From positions 1-64,000 of the forward strand of contig JAKQEK010000513.1 in the NCBI GenBank assembly GCA_029558535.1: a stretch of 64,000 nt of DNA, read 5' to 3'. Shown here in pieces: positions 52,640 to 62,262 of this stretch; position 1 is the stretch's first letter; every line of letters starts with the position of its first letter. Below the pieces are notes generated by a model. It saw nothing but the letters and a program-made list of their open reading frames with translations. It did no database searches and had not been told where the DNA came from. Origin of the DNA: Bacteroidota bacterium (GTDB lineage: Bacteria; Bacteroidota; Bacteroidia; Bacteroidales; ML635J-15). The position numbers and the translations under genes were made by a program.

Positions 52640-53554
52640 ATGAAAATTATTATTATTAATCATGTAATACGCTTTCGTTTTTATATTTTTGTGCTAATCA
52701 AAAACAAGACCGTGAAAATTAAAATCGGAATGGCTCAATTACTTGTAGAAGGTGGTGAACCCGAACGCAATATTTCGAGAGCGGAAATTTTAGTAAAAGA
52801 GGCTGCTGCGAAATCCTGTGATATTGTGATATTACCAGAAACAATTGATTTTGCCTGGACTCATCCTTCTATTTATTCAGAAGCATTACCTATTCCTGGA
52901 AAGTATAGCGATTTTTTTTGCAATTTGGCAAAACAATATACTATTTATATTTGTGTAGGTCTTACCGAAAGAAAAAATAACAAATTATATAATACAGCCT
53001 TGTTAATTGACAATAATGGTGAAATTATTCTGAAACACTCAAAAATAAACCTTTTAGAGGTTGAACATCCTTATTACGAAATTGGACAGAGTATATCAGT
53101 GGTAGATACAAAATTCGGAAAAATTGGAATAAATATTTGTGCTGATAATTATAAGGATGCATTGTCTATTGGCCATACAATTGGAAGAATGGGGGCACAA
53201 ATTCTGTTATCGCCTTCGTCCTGGACCGTTGATTATTCAATAACCGAAGAAATGGATCCTTATCTGGATAAATGGGAAAAACCATTAAGCTCATTAGCTT
53301 CGTTATTTAATATGTTAGTTGTTAGTACAACATCTGTTGGATACATTGTTGGAGGTCCGTATGAAGGGAAAAAAATGGTTGGATGTTCTATAGCTGTTGA
53401 TAAGAATGGAGTTTTAACTAAGGGGCAATTTAATGAATTTGCAGGAGAATTAATTGTTGTAATAAGCGATGTTCCGCAAAAATCTATGAAAGGAACTCAA
53501 ATTTCAGATTTTTTACGCTCACAAGGAATAAGTTATCTTCCTAAAAATTCATAA
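52640..53554 (+). CDS. Nitrilase-superfamily carbon-nitrogen hydrolase
   Basis: 304 residues from ATG 52640. The catalytic triad of the nitrilase fold is present: E67 in LPETIDF, K135 in HSKINL, C167 in NICADNY. The first 24 residues do not belong to the fold, so a GTG at 52712 (giving MKIKIGMAQ) may be the true start. These enzymes cut amides and release ammonia; in NAD synthetase such a domain feeds ammonia to a PP-loop synthetase. The next gene is exactly such a PP-loop protein, overlapping by one base, which supports a split glutaminase/synthetase pair. Substrate not proven. Confidence 0.87.
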   Translation: MKIIIINHVIRFRFYIFVLIKNKTVKIKIGMAQLLVEGGEPERNISRAEILVKEAAAKSCDIVILPETIDFAWTHPSIYSEALPIPGKYSDFFCNLAKQYTIYICVGLTERKNNKLYNTALLIDNNGEIILKHSKINLLEVEHPYYEIGQSISVVDTKFGKIGINICADNYKDALSIGHTIGRMGAQILLSPSSWTVDYSITEEMDPYLDKWEKPLSSLASLFNMLVVSTTSVGYIVGGPYEGKKMVGCSIAVDKNGVLTKGQFNEFAGELIVVISDVPQKSMKGTQISDFLRSQGISYLPKNS

Positions 53555-54750
53555 TGATGGATGAGGTAATTGTTAATGGACACAGAAAGAATCAAAAATA
53601 TTTGGTTTGCACTCGCTGTGTGCAAGATTCAACAGTGCCAGGAATAAAGTTTGATGAGCAAGGTGTTTGTAATTTTTGTTACATGCACGATAAAATGGTA
53701 AAGATTTTCCCAAATGGAGATAAAGGGCAAGTTATTATTAACAAAATTGTAGATAAAATTAAAATTAAGGGTAATAGTAAGAAATATGACTGTGTTATCG
53801 GAGTAAGTGGAGGGAGAGACAGCACTTATTTATTGTATTTGGCAGTAAAGCATTGGGGACTTAGACCGTTAGCAGTACATTTTAATGACGGTTTTGATAA
53901 TCCTGTTGCCGGTGAAAATATGATTAAAGCCGTCAAAAAATTAGGAGTAGATTTAAGAACCATTACAAGTGATTGGCGAGAAGCAAAAGAGTTAAAAATA
54001 GATTTTCTTAAAGCCTCAGTACCGGATTTAAATATGGGAACCGATATTGGAATTGCTTCGTCTCTTTACGGTGTGGCATGTAAAGAAAATATTAAGTACA
54101 TTTTTATTGGTCAGTCTTTTCGCACCGAAGGGGTGAAACCTCTTTCTTGGTCGTTTTTTGATGGAAAATACTTAAAATCTGTTCATAAAAAATTTGGAAA
54201 AACTACTTTGAGAAAATGGAAGCCGAATGATCCCGGTTTTAATTTCGGAGTAAAAGAACTCTTATATTATTCAATAATTAAGGGAATAAAAACTTTTACT
54301 CCAATGTATTACTGGGATTATAATAGAGCAGGGGCAACAAAATTGATTACAGAGGAACTAGACTGGGTTTATCCGGGAGCACACTATTATGATGATTTGT
54401 ATCACAGTTTGATAAAATATGTGCATCGTACTAAGTTTAATATTGATATGAACATGAATAGCGATTCTGCCTTGGTTAGATCGGGACAAATGCCTAGAGA
54501 AGAAGCACTTGCTAGAGCTCACTCGGTTTATGCAATCGAAGACCCTACTGTCATAGATTTATGCATTAAAAGATTAGGATTAAGCAAACAAGATTTTGAA
54601 GAGTATATGTCTTACACTCCAAAAACTTTCAGAGATTATAAAACTATTTATAATACAATTAGATTTTTCAAAATTCCGGTTTATTTAATGTCGAAATTGC
54701 ATTTCATTCCGCGGATTACTTATGATAAATATTTTAATATCGGGAAATAA
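53554..54750 (+). CDS. PP-loop N-acetyl-sugar amidotransferase (WbpG/PseA-like)
   Basis: 398 residues. Two CxxC pairs (C19/C22 and C39/C42) form the front zinc-type site, and the PP-loop is VSGGRDS at about 84-90. WbpG/PseA enzymes convert an acetamido group on a nucleotide sugar to an amidine using ammonia from a HisH-like partner. No hisH gene is present; the nitrilase upstream may supply the ammonia. The gene is a relative of the partial gene at 1-633, with the same CxxC plus SGG.DS layout. It is two bases from the carbamoyltransferase. Confidence 0.85.
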   Translation: MMDEVIVNGHRKNQKYLVCTRCVQDSTVPGIKFDEQGVCNFCYMHDKMVKIFPNGDKGQVIINKIVDKIKIKGNSKKYDCVIGVSGGRDSTYLLYLAVKHWGLRPLAVHFNDGFDNPVAGENMIKAVKKLGVDLRTITSDWREAKELKIDFLKASVPDLNMGTDIGIASSLYGVACKENIKYIFIGQSFRTEGVKPLSWSFFDGKYLKSVHKKFGKTTLRKWKPNDPGFNFGVKELLYYSIIKGIKTFTPMYYWDYNRAGATKLITEELDWVYPGAHYYDDLYHSLIKYVHRTKFNIDMNMNSDSALVRSGQMPREEALARAHSVYAIEDPTVIDLCIKRLGLSKQDFEEYMSYTPKTFRDYKTIYNTIRFFKIPVYLMSKLHFIPRITYDKYFNIGK

Positions 54751-54752
54751 TT

Positions 54753-56375
54753 ATGATAATATTAGGAATAAATGGTGGTGTAAGACTTGGTTATCAGGAT
54801 GTTTCAGCATGTTTGATAAAAGATGGTAAAACAATTGTTGCAATTGAAGAAGAGAGGCTAACTAGAGTTAAGTTTTCGCCGGGACAGTTATCAGAATTGT
54901 CAATATATAAATGCCTTGAGTATGCCGGAATTGAAATTAAAGACGTTGATGTTTTGGCATGTCATGGTTCTACATGGGGACAGACTTTTGAGAACATTTT
55001 ACGAGCCTATATGATAGATAATTTTGGGCATTGTCCACGACTTGTTTTTGTGCATCATCATGATGCACATGCTGCAAGTGCTTTTTATGGTTCCGGTTTT
55101 GATGAGGCGATGATACTTACAATGGACGCTTCGGGTGATGGCGTATCAACTCAGTTAACAATAGGTAGAGATGATAAAATTGATACTATAAAAAGATACT
55201 CTCGTCCAAATTCATTGGGCATATTTTATTCAATAATAACTCAGTTTTGTGGATTTAGACGAGATAGTGATGAGTATAAGTTGATGGGAATGGCAGCATA
55301 TGGTAATCCTGATACTTATGATTTTAGTGAAATGCTTAATTTTAAGGATGGTGAATTGTTTTTTGATGAGTCATTTCTAAAACCAATTAAACCCGGAGAA
55401 TCCCAACCGACAAGGCAAGAAATCGCGTATAGCAGCAAATTGACCGATATGTTTGGTAAAAGACGTTTGCGTAATATGGAAATAAGCCAAAAATATTTTG
55501 ATATCGCTGCCTCTGCTCAAAAACAATTTGAGAATGTGATTGTAGAAATTGTTAAAGATTTTTATAAAAAAACAGGAATCCGAAAAATATGCCTTGCAGG
55601 TGGAGTAGCTCTTAACTGTTTGGCTAATCAAAAAATTATGGATTTAGATTTTATTGACGATATATATGTTCATCCGGCTTCAGGAGATAGCGGAATTTCT
55701 TTAGGGGCAGCAATGTTTGCTTCTGTGATTGAGGGACAGAAACCATTATCAATGGAAACTGCATTACTAGGTCCGGAATTTTCCGATGAACAAATATTGA
55801 AGACATTAAATGAAAATCAAATAAAGTATCAAAAAATTGATGATCCGGCTAAGATTGCTTCTCAACTTATTGCAGAAAATAAAGTAATAGGATGGTTTCA
55901 AGGGCGTATGGAATTTGGACCAAGGGCTTTAGGAGCACGCAGTATTCTTGCCAACCCTGCAATGCCAAATGTTAAAGATATTATCAATAAAAAGATAAAA
56001 TTTAGAGAAAATTTCCGTCCATTTTGTCCTTCTGTTACAGAAGAAGACACGAAAAAATACTTTGTAGGAAAGGTACATAGAGCTCCTTTTATGAATATTA
56101 CTTTCGGTACTACAGCATTAGCAAAAGATTGTACTCCGGGGATTGTGCATGCAGACGGGACTGCTAGAATTCAAACTGTAGATGAAAAAAATCAGCCTTT
56201 GTACCATAAGCTTTTAACATTATTAAAAGAAAGAACAGGTCATCCGGTTGTGGTCAACACAAGTTTTAATACCAATAACGAACCAATTGTATTTACTCCA
56301 TCTGATGCGATTGCAACTTTTTATAGGAGTGGATTGGATGCTTTGGTTATTGGAAATTTTCTAGTTACTAAATGA
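54753..56375 (+). CDS. O-carbamoyltransferase (NodU/CmcH family)
   Basis: 540 residues. N-terminal Kae1-like domain with LGINGG, EEERLTR, HHHDAHAA near residue 101 and DASGDG; C-terminal YrdC-like domain with the motif GRMEFGPRALG near 385. These enzymes use carbamoyl phosphate and ATP to form carbamoyl adenylate, then carbamoylate a hydroxyl, often on a sugar. Length and motifs fit a full active enzyme. Coupled to the amidotransferase by two bases. Probably a late decoration of the glycan; acceptor unknown. Confidence 0.92.
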   Translation: MIILGINGGVRLGYQDVSACLIKDGKTIVAIEEERLTRVKFSPGQLSELSIYKCLEYAGIEIKDVDVLACHGSTWGQTFENILRAYMIDNFGHCPRLVFVHHHDAHAASAFYGSGFDEAMILTMDASGDGVSTQLTIGRDDKIDTIKRYSRPNSLGIFYSIITQFCGFRRDSDEYKLMGMAAYGNPDTYDFSEMLNFKDGELFFDESFLKPIKPGESQPTRQEIAYSSKLTDMFGKRRLRNMEISQKYFDIAASAQKQFENVIVEIVKDFYKKTGIRKICLAGGVALNCLANQKIMDLDFIDDIYVHPASGDSGISLGAAMFASVIEGQKPLSMETALLGPEFSDEQILKTLNENQIKYQKIDDPAKIASQLIAENKVIGWFQGRMEFGPRALGARSILANPAMPNVKDIINKKIKFRENFRPFCPSVTEEDTKKYFVGKVHRAPFMNITFGTTALAKDCTPGIVHADGTARIQTVDEKNQPLYHKLLTLLKERTGHPVVVNTSFNTNNEPIVFTPSDAIATFYRSGLDALVIGNFLVTK

Positions 56376-56600
56376 AGGTTTTTAAATAAATCAGTTTTAT
56401 TTCTTTCAAATTGCACTTAGGTAATGTGGCAAAAGAGTAATTTGTGAATAGTATTTTGTTAATTAAGTTTTAAATATTAGTAGTGTTTCATCTGAGATTT
56501 AGGTTATTAGAACCCAGTAAAACTGAGAAATTCTATTGCTATTTATAGGAAAAAAGTTGCTCAAATAAATTTAATAATCATTATTTGAAAAGAATCAATT

Positions 56601-57116
56601 TTATTTTGATTTATTTGGAATATAATTATCTATACATTCTAGATATTTATATAAATTAGTTATATTGATTATTTTGTAACTTTCTTGTTCTTTTCTGAAA
56701 ATAATTGTCACGGGAAGATTATCGAAGTTTTTAATTATCAAATCGAGTTCAATAATAGAATCATTAGGTAATTTAATATCTCCAACAGAAATTTTTAAGT
56801 GCATAAATGAGTTCAAGGTGAATTTTATTAGCTTTGTGAAATTGTTGGAAGAATCATAATTTAAATATTTAAATATATCGATTGAGTCAATATTGATTTG
56901 GGATAATTGCTCTTCTATATTATTATTTATTAGGTTTACATCTGACGTAACTATCTTTTTATAATTAAGCTTGCCATTTTTATTGATTGAAATTAGAGTA
57001 TTAAATTCATTTTCTTTCGTTTCATTATGATTAATCTCCTTAACAATATACATTAGGATTATAATAATTAGAAATGAAACAATATATATGGTAATAATAT
57101 ATTTTTGTCTATTCAT
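56601..57116 (-). CDS. Unknown protein with one N-terminal membrane helix
   Basis: 171 residues: helix at about 8-24, then a polar, asparagine-rich extracytoplasmic part of mixed strands and helices. I recognise no family. It starts inside the last codons of the DUF6056-like gene (eight-base overlap) and closes the five-gene operon, so it is probably made with that membrane protein and may be its periplasmic partner. Downstream lies a 225-base convergent gap with nothing recognisable. Confidence 0.6.
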   Translation of the reverse strand: MNRQKYIITIYIVSFLIIIILMYIVKEINHNETKENEFNTLISINKNGKLNYKKIVTSDVNLINNNIEEQLSQINIDSIDIFKYLNYDSSNNFTKLIKFTLNSFMHLKISVGDIKLPNDSIIELDLIIKNFDNLPVTIIFRKEQESYKIINITNLYKYLECIDNYIPNKSK

Positions 57117-59121
57117 AATCTAATAGTTTGTCTAAGATAGTTGTAGTATCATTAACTAAACGGATTTCATCAATATCAAAAAATCTTGTGTAGTAAGCAG
57201 AGTAATTAATATTGTTTTCCATCTTTTCATTTTCGTATCCTAAGTCGGGAACAGCATATATAGTACGAGGGATGTTAATTAATTCATCAACAATAGCAAG
57301 TTTCCAGATTTCATTTTTCTCGGCTTCATAAATAGTTTCATATCTTTTTCTCATTTGTTCTTTAAAAAACGAATAATCACCTGAATAGTATTCTCCGAAG
57401 ATTTTATTCAAATTGTTTTCCCCTGATATTACAAATATTGAGATAATAATTATTAGTATAAATGAAATTTTTTGAAAATGAGGTAATAGTTTTTTTAAAA
57501 CACTTGACATAATTCTGCTTAACAAAATTGGTAAAATGATTAATACAATAATTTGATATCCCCAGTTAATATAATTTAATGCTCTGAAAACTATAATGTC
57601 TGTTCTATAATAAGTTGAGAAAAACAAGAAAAAAGTATATCCAGCATAAATAATTAGTATTGACAATAACAGGAATATTGAAATCTCTTTTGTTGTAAAG
57701 GGGGCTATCTCTTTTTTTATGGAAATTTTGTTTAAAATTAGTGTTGACAGAATTATACAAGGAATATATACAGCATTTGTAAAACTCCATTGAAAGATAG
57801 TTTTCGTAATAGCAATGCCTGAAATTTTTATTGAATCAATGATACTTTTTAGATTAGTATTTATTCCCGAAATTCCAATTCTTGTATTTGATCCGGGTAT
57901 CATAAAAACAAATAAACAAATACCGATGAATAATACATATAAAATTAACATTTCATTTTTAAATTGCTTCTTGTATTTTAAAACATAGTAGGATAATAAA
58001 GCCAATATAAATGTATTTATTACAAAATTCATTTCGTTAAATCCAAAACTCAATAAAAATACTATTAGAGTAAATATGCCAAAAATACTTTTCGAACCGT
58101 ATGATTCAGTATTAATCCATTTTATTACTAGTGCTACCCACATAAAAATTGAAATCCACGATACAAGATAAACAGAAGAAGAAGCCATGTAATATAATTC
58201 GTATGTAATGTCGGGAATCATGGCAAAATGGATTAAACTAAATGCACATGCCGCTATTACAATCTGAAATGTTTTAAAATAGTTACCAAATATTTGTTTA
58301 AGTAAAAGGAATATTGAAAAAGTGATTAGAAATAAATAAACTATTGCTGATATTTTATAAGACTCAACGCCCCAAAATTTTATTGGACTAAAGCTGTATA
58401 GCAGATTTGTAGCGAATCTTGTGTCTAATGATAAATATGAAAATGCAGTTGATAAACTGTTTTTATTATTATTTGAAGTTATCGCATTTGACAGGTCTTC
58501 AGCATTTGGGTAAGTGTAATAAGTAGCTAGAATAATTATGAAATACCCAATTGTTATAATTAATATTACAAGAAAAATATTAGAATATTTTAATCTCTTT
58601 TCGAAAATTTCCCTATCGGTTGAAAAACAGTTATAATAAATAATTCCAATAATTATTAGCAATTGAAAAAACCAAAATACTTTCATCATAATACCACTTA
58701 TTCCTTTCCACGAAAAACTAGAAATTATTATTTGTAAAAAGGAACCATGGAAATCAGTATTTTTATTGTTTAAAGTTAAAAGCGAATTATCAATTTGCTT
58801 GTCAACTATTTCAGTATAGTTATTTGTAGTAATATTTATTTTTGCATTTGTATTAACATTACTTAACTGAATCTGTAATTCCTTTATCCAATTGTTTTTA
58901 AGATATAGTGGTTCATTGGGTTTTAATGTCAATTCTTCAGTTTTATTATTAATTCCGGTAATTTTTACTGAAGCTGTCAAGTTGTCATTTTTAGAAGATA
59001 ATGTCAATTTTGTGTCACCTGAAAATATTATATTTTGAGTTATAAAATGATACCCTATCCATAAAAATGAGATTTGAAAAATAATTATCAAACAAGATAT
59101 TAGTATTTTTCTTCGGCTCAT
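57109..59121 (-). CDS. DUF6056/GtrII-like polytopic membrane protein
   Basis: 670 residues. N-terminal helix (about 5-25), strand-rich extracytoplasmic part (about 35-140), second helix near 150, then about eleven helices. The first big loop carries TYPNAEDLS and DTRFATNLLYS, where DUF6056/GtrII-like glucosyltransferase relatives have their acidic residues. A soluble tail of about 80 residues ends the protein. GtrII-type proteins add a side sugar from a polyprenyl donor to a glycan in the periplasm; the gene two positions upstream is a suitable GT2 for making the donor. The N-terminal module resembles that of the 3720, 6902, 9372 and 38813 proteins. Confidence 0.7.
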   Translation of the reverse strand: MSRRKILISCLIIIFQISFLWIGYHFITQNIIFSGDTKLTLSSKNDNLTASVKITGINNKTEELTLKPNEPLYLKNNWIKELQIQLSNVNTNAKINITTNNYTEIVDKQIDNSLLTLNNKNTDFHGSFLQIIISSFSWKGISGIMMKVFWFFQLLIIIGIIYYNCFSTDREIFEKRLKYSNIFLVILIITIGYFIIILATYYTYPNAEDLSNAITSNNNKNSLSTAFSYLSLDTRFATNLLYSFSPIKFWGVESYKISAIVYLFLITFSIFLLLKQIFGNYFKTFQIVIAACAFSLIHFAMIPDITYELYYMASSSVYLVSWISIFMWVALVIKWINTESYGSKSIFGIFTLIVFLLSFGFNEMNFVINTFILALLSYYVLKYKKQFKNEMLILYVLFIGICLFVFMIPGSNTRIGISGINTNLKSIIDSIKISGIAITKTIFQWSFTNAVYIPCIILSTLILNKISIKKEIAPFTTKEISIFLLLSILIIYAGYTFFLFFSTYYRTDIIVFRALNYINWGYQIIVLIILPILLSRIMSSVLKKLLPHFQKISFILIIIISIFVISGENNLNKIFGEYYSGDYSFFKEQMRKRYETIYEAEKNEIWKLAIVDELINIPRTIYAVPDLGYENEKMENNINYSAYYTRFFDIDEIRLVNDTTTILDKLLDYE

Positions 59122-59137
59122 TTATAGTTAATTAGAA

Positions 59138-60496
59138 TTATTTACCAAATTTAATAATAAAATACAGAATATTTTTATAATTATTAAGTCCAAACAATAG
59201 TAAATCAAAAATTCTGAAATTATATATGAAAACTTTGATGTTTGCTACTATTAAGTACTTTTTCAAAGTTTTATTTGTGATATTTTCAAGTCTTATTGCA
59301 CCATTGATTTGTTTTCTGTAAGTATCCCAGGAAGCATTTGTTTTTATATAGCCTTTTTCGTTATTTTGAACGTAATCCGCAATTTTTGTCCCCGGAAATG
59401 GTACCATAATAGCAAAAACGGGTTCAGTGGGATTTAATTTACATACGAAATCTATTGATTCTTTAATACTTTGCACAGTTTCATTTGGATGTCCAAAAAC
59501 CAAAAATGCACATGTCTTAATTTTATATTTTTTACAAAGCGTAAATGCATGAATTATTTTTTCTTTATTAATGCCCTTGCCCATATTTTTCAAAATCTCG
59601 AGATTTCCCGATTCAACTCCAAGCTCAATTTTATCAACATTGGCTTGTTTTAGTTTTATAATGAGTTCTTCGGTTATAAATGAGACGTGTGTTTGTATAT
59701 CCCATAAAACTTTGTTTCCAATTTTTAATTCAATCATTTTGTCTAAAAGACTATGTGCGAAATCATTTTTGGCACCAAAAGCTTCATCACCAAATGAAAT
59801 TCGCTTTGGCTTTTTATTTTCTATAAGCCAAGTAATTTCGTTTATTATGCTTTCGATGGATTTTGTTCTTACTTTTACACCATTTGGATTAAAACAAAAA
59901 TTACACGAAAAAGGACATCCTCTTGATGTTTGAATAAAGTATTCTTTTGATGAAGGAAGCAAATCCCAAGCGGGCATAGGTAAAATGTCTAGATTATCTA
60001 TTTTTGATCTAGTATTGGTCTTTATTATTTTTCCTTGATGTTTATAAACTATCCCATTTATCATACTTAGGCCCCTGGTCTTGTTGATGAATTCGACAAA
60101 ACTTTGTTCGGACTCTCCTATAAAACCAATGTCGAATTCGGGAAACTCTTCCATTGTTTGTTCAGGAATTGCTGACACATGACTACCACCAATACATATT
60201 GTTGTTTCGGGGAGTTGCTTTTTTAACTTTGATGCTAGTTTTCCTGCATCAATAATTTCATAAGTAAATGCACTGATACCTACTATGTCTGGTTTAAAAT
60301 CTTCGATTTTGCTTACTAAATTATCAATTGTAATTTGTTCAAATTTCGCATCAATACATAACATGTCCACGAGGCAATGTTCTCTAATATATGCTGCTAT
60401 ACTAGCAATAGCATTCCTTACAAATACCGGCTTGTCGTATAAAGGTTCAATTGTCTTACCGGACGCAGGACTAGTTAGCAGAACTCTTGTTTTCAT
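59138..60496 (-). CDS. B12-binding-domain radical SAM protein
   Basis: 452 residues. Cobalamin-binding-like domain with IGGSHVSAIPEQ and FIGESE motifs, radical SAM CPFSCNFC at C194/C198/C201, then FGDEAFG and GVESGN. A hydrophobic C-terminal tail of about 45 residues may touch the membrane. Family and layout are like the pair at 42224-45099. It starts 26 bases inside the GT2 gene and is 16 bases upstream of the DUF6056-like gene, so a methyl or ring modification of a lipid-linked sugar is plausible. Confidence 0.86.
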   Translation of the reverse strand: MKTRVLLTSPASGKTIEPLYDKPVFVRNAIASIAAYIREHCLVDMLCIDAKFEQITIDNLVSKIEDFKPDIVGISAFTYEIIDAGKLASKLKKQLPETTICIGGSHVSAIPEQTMEEFPEFDIGFIGESEQSFVEFINKTRGLSMINGIVYKHQGKIIKTNTRSKIDNLDILPMPAWDLLPSSKEYFIQTSRGCPFSCNFCFNPNGVKVRTKSIESIINEITWLIENKKPKRISFGDEAFGAKNDFAHSLLDKMIELKIGNKVLWDIQTHVSFITEELIIKLKQANVDKIELGVESGNLEILKNMGKGINKEKIIHAFTLCKKYKIKTCAFLVFGHPNETVQSIKESIDFVCKLNPTEPVFAIMVPFPGTKIADYVQNNEKGYIKTNASWDTYRKQINGAIRLENITNKTLKKYLIVANIKVFIYNFRIFDLLLFGLNNYKNILYFIIKFGK

Positions 60497-61187
60497 GAGA
60501 TTTCCTTAATTCAATGTATAATTTAAATGTTTCTCTAATTGCTTGACTAATAGTATTATAAGATGCTCCTTTCGATTTGCCTCCAAGTCTAGGATGATAT
60601 TTTGATTCAACTTCAATAATTTTAAATCCTGTTTTAAGCATTTTTGCACAAATTTCACTTTCAACCAATGAGCTTGTTAAAACCGGACTAATATTATTAA
60701 AAAAGTCTTTTTTATAAATTTTTATCCAATTAACATCTTTTACTTTTATTCCTAACAAATACTTGTTGAGTAATTTATTGAATAAACTTAAAAATTTTCG
60801 AAATAATGTATATCTCGTTTTTTGATTCCGATAGAAAGAAATTATTGTTTTATCAGGGATAATTTTAAATGGTAATAGCTCATCAACATTAAACTGTCCA
60901 TCTGCTGGAATTGCACATATATTTTCATAATTAGCAGCTTTATATCCGGAGATTAGGGCTTCACCAATTCCTTTGTTTATATCATGATGTATTACTTTGA
61001 TTTTATCATTATTGATATAATTCTCAATCATCTGTTTTGATTTATCAGTACTACCATCATTTACAATTATTAATTCGGATTCAGTTGCATTTAATTGTTC
61101 TAAAACTATTAAAGATGAATCAATGACAGCTTTTAACGAATCTTCTTCGTTATATAAAAATATTATTATAGACCAAGATTGACTCAC
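60471..61187 (-). CDS. Family 2 glycosyltransferase (DPM1-like)
   Basis: 238 residues. WSIIIFLYNEED, IVNDGSTDKS and the acidic PADGQF motif mark a GT2 of the polyprenyl-phosphate-sugar synthase type, soluble here without C-terminal membrane helices. It is followed by genes for a DUF6056/GtrII-like membrane protein, which would use a polyprenyl-linked donor. It overlaps the oxidoreductase by four bases and the radical SAM gene by 26. Confidence 0.88.
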   Translation of the reverse strand: MSQSWSIIIFLYNEEDSLKAVIDSSLIVLEQLNATESELIIVNDGSTDKSKQMIENYINNDKIKVIHHDINKGIGEALISGYKAANYENICAIPADGQFNVDELLPFKIIPDKTIISFYRNQKTRYTLFRKFLSLFNKLLNKYLLGIKVKDVNWIKIYKKDFFNNISPVLTSSLVESEICAKMLKTGFKIIEVESKYHPRLGGKSKGASYNTISQAIRETFKLYIELRKSHENKSSAN

Positions 61188-62182
61188 AACTCAATCATTT
61201 TCCCGTTTTCTTTCATGGATATGTTAGCGGCATGAATTGTTCTCATAATTTGCAATGAGATATCAGTATTTGCCAGAGGTTTAGCACCAGTAATTATAGC
61301 TTCAGCAAAGTCTTCAATCATATAATTTAAAGCTTCACGAGTATCATATTTTGGAATATAAACATCTCCAATCCTGTAATCAACCAGAATTTTGTCTTTA
61401 TCGTTTTCATTAAATTGATAGCCGGCATCATATACTTTAATTTTTTCTGTTGGTTCAACATCGTTATAAATAAGCATCTTTTTATCCCCGCCAATTATCA
61501 TTTGCCTAACCTTTACCGGAGCTGACCATGAACAATGTATATGCACTATAAGGTCTGAATTATAAAATAGGTTAAAGTAACCTAAATTCTCAATATGTGG
61601 ATTATAATGACACTTCCCAATTGCAGATACCGAAATAGGTTTTTCTTGAATCAGATAGTAAATTATTGATAAATCATGTGCAGCTAAGTCGCCAAGGACA
61701 TTAATGTCGTTTTGGAAAATACCAAGATTTATTCTTGTTGAATCAATATACTGTATTGTTCCAAGTTCTCCGGAGCTTATCAAACTATCAATTTTTTGAA
61801 CAGCACCGTTATAAAGATAAGTTAAATCAGTCATTAAAACCAGATTCTTGCTTTTTGCTTTTTCTACCAGTGTTTTTGCTTTTGCATAATTAACAGAAAG
61901 TGGTTTCTCAATTAGAACATGTTTATTGTTTTCCAAGGCCTGCATACCAAGCTCAAAATGATTATCGGGATTTGTTGCAATTACAATGCAATCAGTTTCG
62001 TCATCATTTATTACGTCTGTTGAATTTTGAGTGAAATTAATTTGAGGATATAATTTTTTAGCAATTTCTATTCGATCGTTATTTTTATCACAAATAGCTT
62101 TTAATGTAAAGTTTTTATTACTTATGATATTTCTTACCAAATTTGGACCCCAATAACCGTAACCAATTATACTAATTATCAT
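61184..62182 (-). CDS. Gfo/Idh/MocA-family sugar oxidoreductase
   Basis: 332 residues. Rossmann motif GYGYWGPN near the start, then the EKPLSVN motif with its catalytic lysine near residue 95, and a C-terminal strand-rich domain. Family members oxidise or reduce keto groups of nucleotide sugars with NAD(P). Divergent from a DegT aminotransferase 80 bases away, the usual pair for making a 3-amino sugar: the oxidoreductase forms a keto sugar and the aminotransferase installs nitrogen. First gene of a five-gene operon. Confidence 0.9.
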   Translation of the reverse strand: MIISIIGYGYWGPNLVRNIISNKNFTLKAICDKNNDRIEIAKKLYPQINFTQNSTDVINDDETDCIVIATNPDNHFELGMQALENNKHVLIEKPLSVNYAKAKTLVEKAKSKNLVLMTDLTYLYNGAVQKIDSLISSGELGTIQYIDSTRINLGIFQNDINVLGDLAAHDLSIIYYLIQEKPISVSAIGKCHYNPHIENLGYFNLFYNSDLIVHIHCSWSAPVKVRQMIIGGDKKMLIYNDVEPTEKIKVYDAGYQFNENDKDKILVDYRIGDVYIPKYDTREALNYMIEDFAEAIITGAKPLANTDISLQIMRTIHAANISMKENGKMIEL

Positions 62183-62212
62183 TTATTTGTAATAATATCT
62201 TATATTTATTAT

Positions 62213-62220
62213 CAAAAGTA
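62213..62220 (-). promoter_or_regulatory. -7 element of the sugar oxidoreductase operon
   Basis: Minus-strand TACTTTTG, exact TAnnTTTG, 30 bases upstream of the start at 62182. Confidence 0.45.
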
Positions 62221-62262
62221 AAAATAATATTTAATATTGTATAAGAATTTTATAAATAATAA

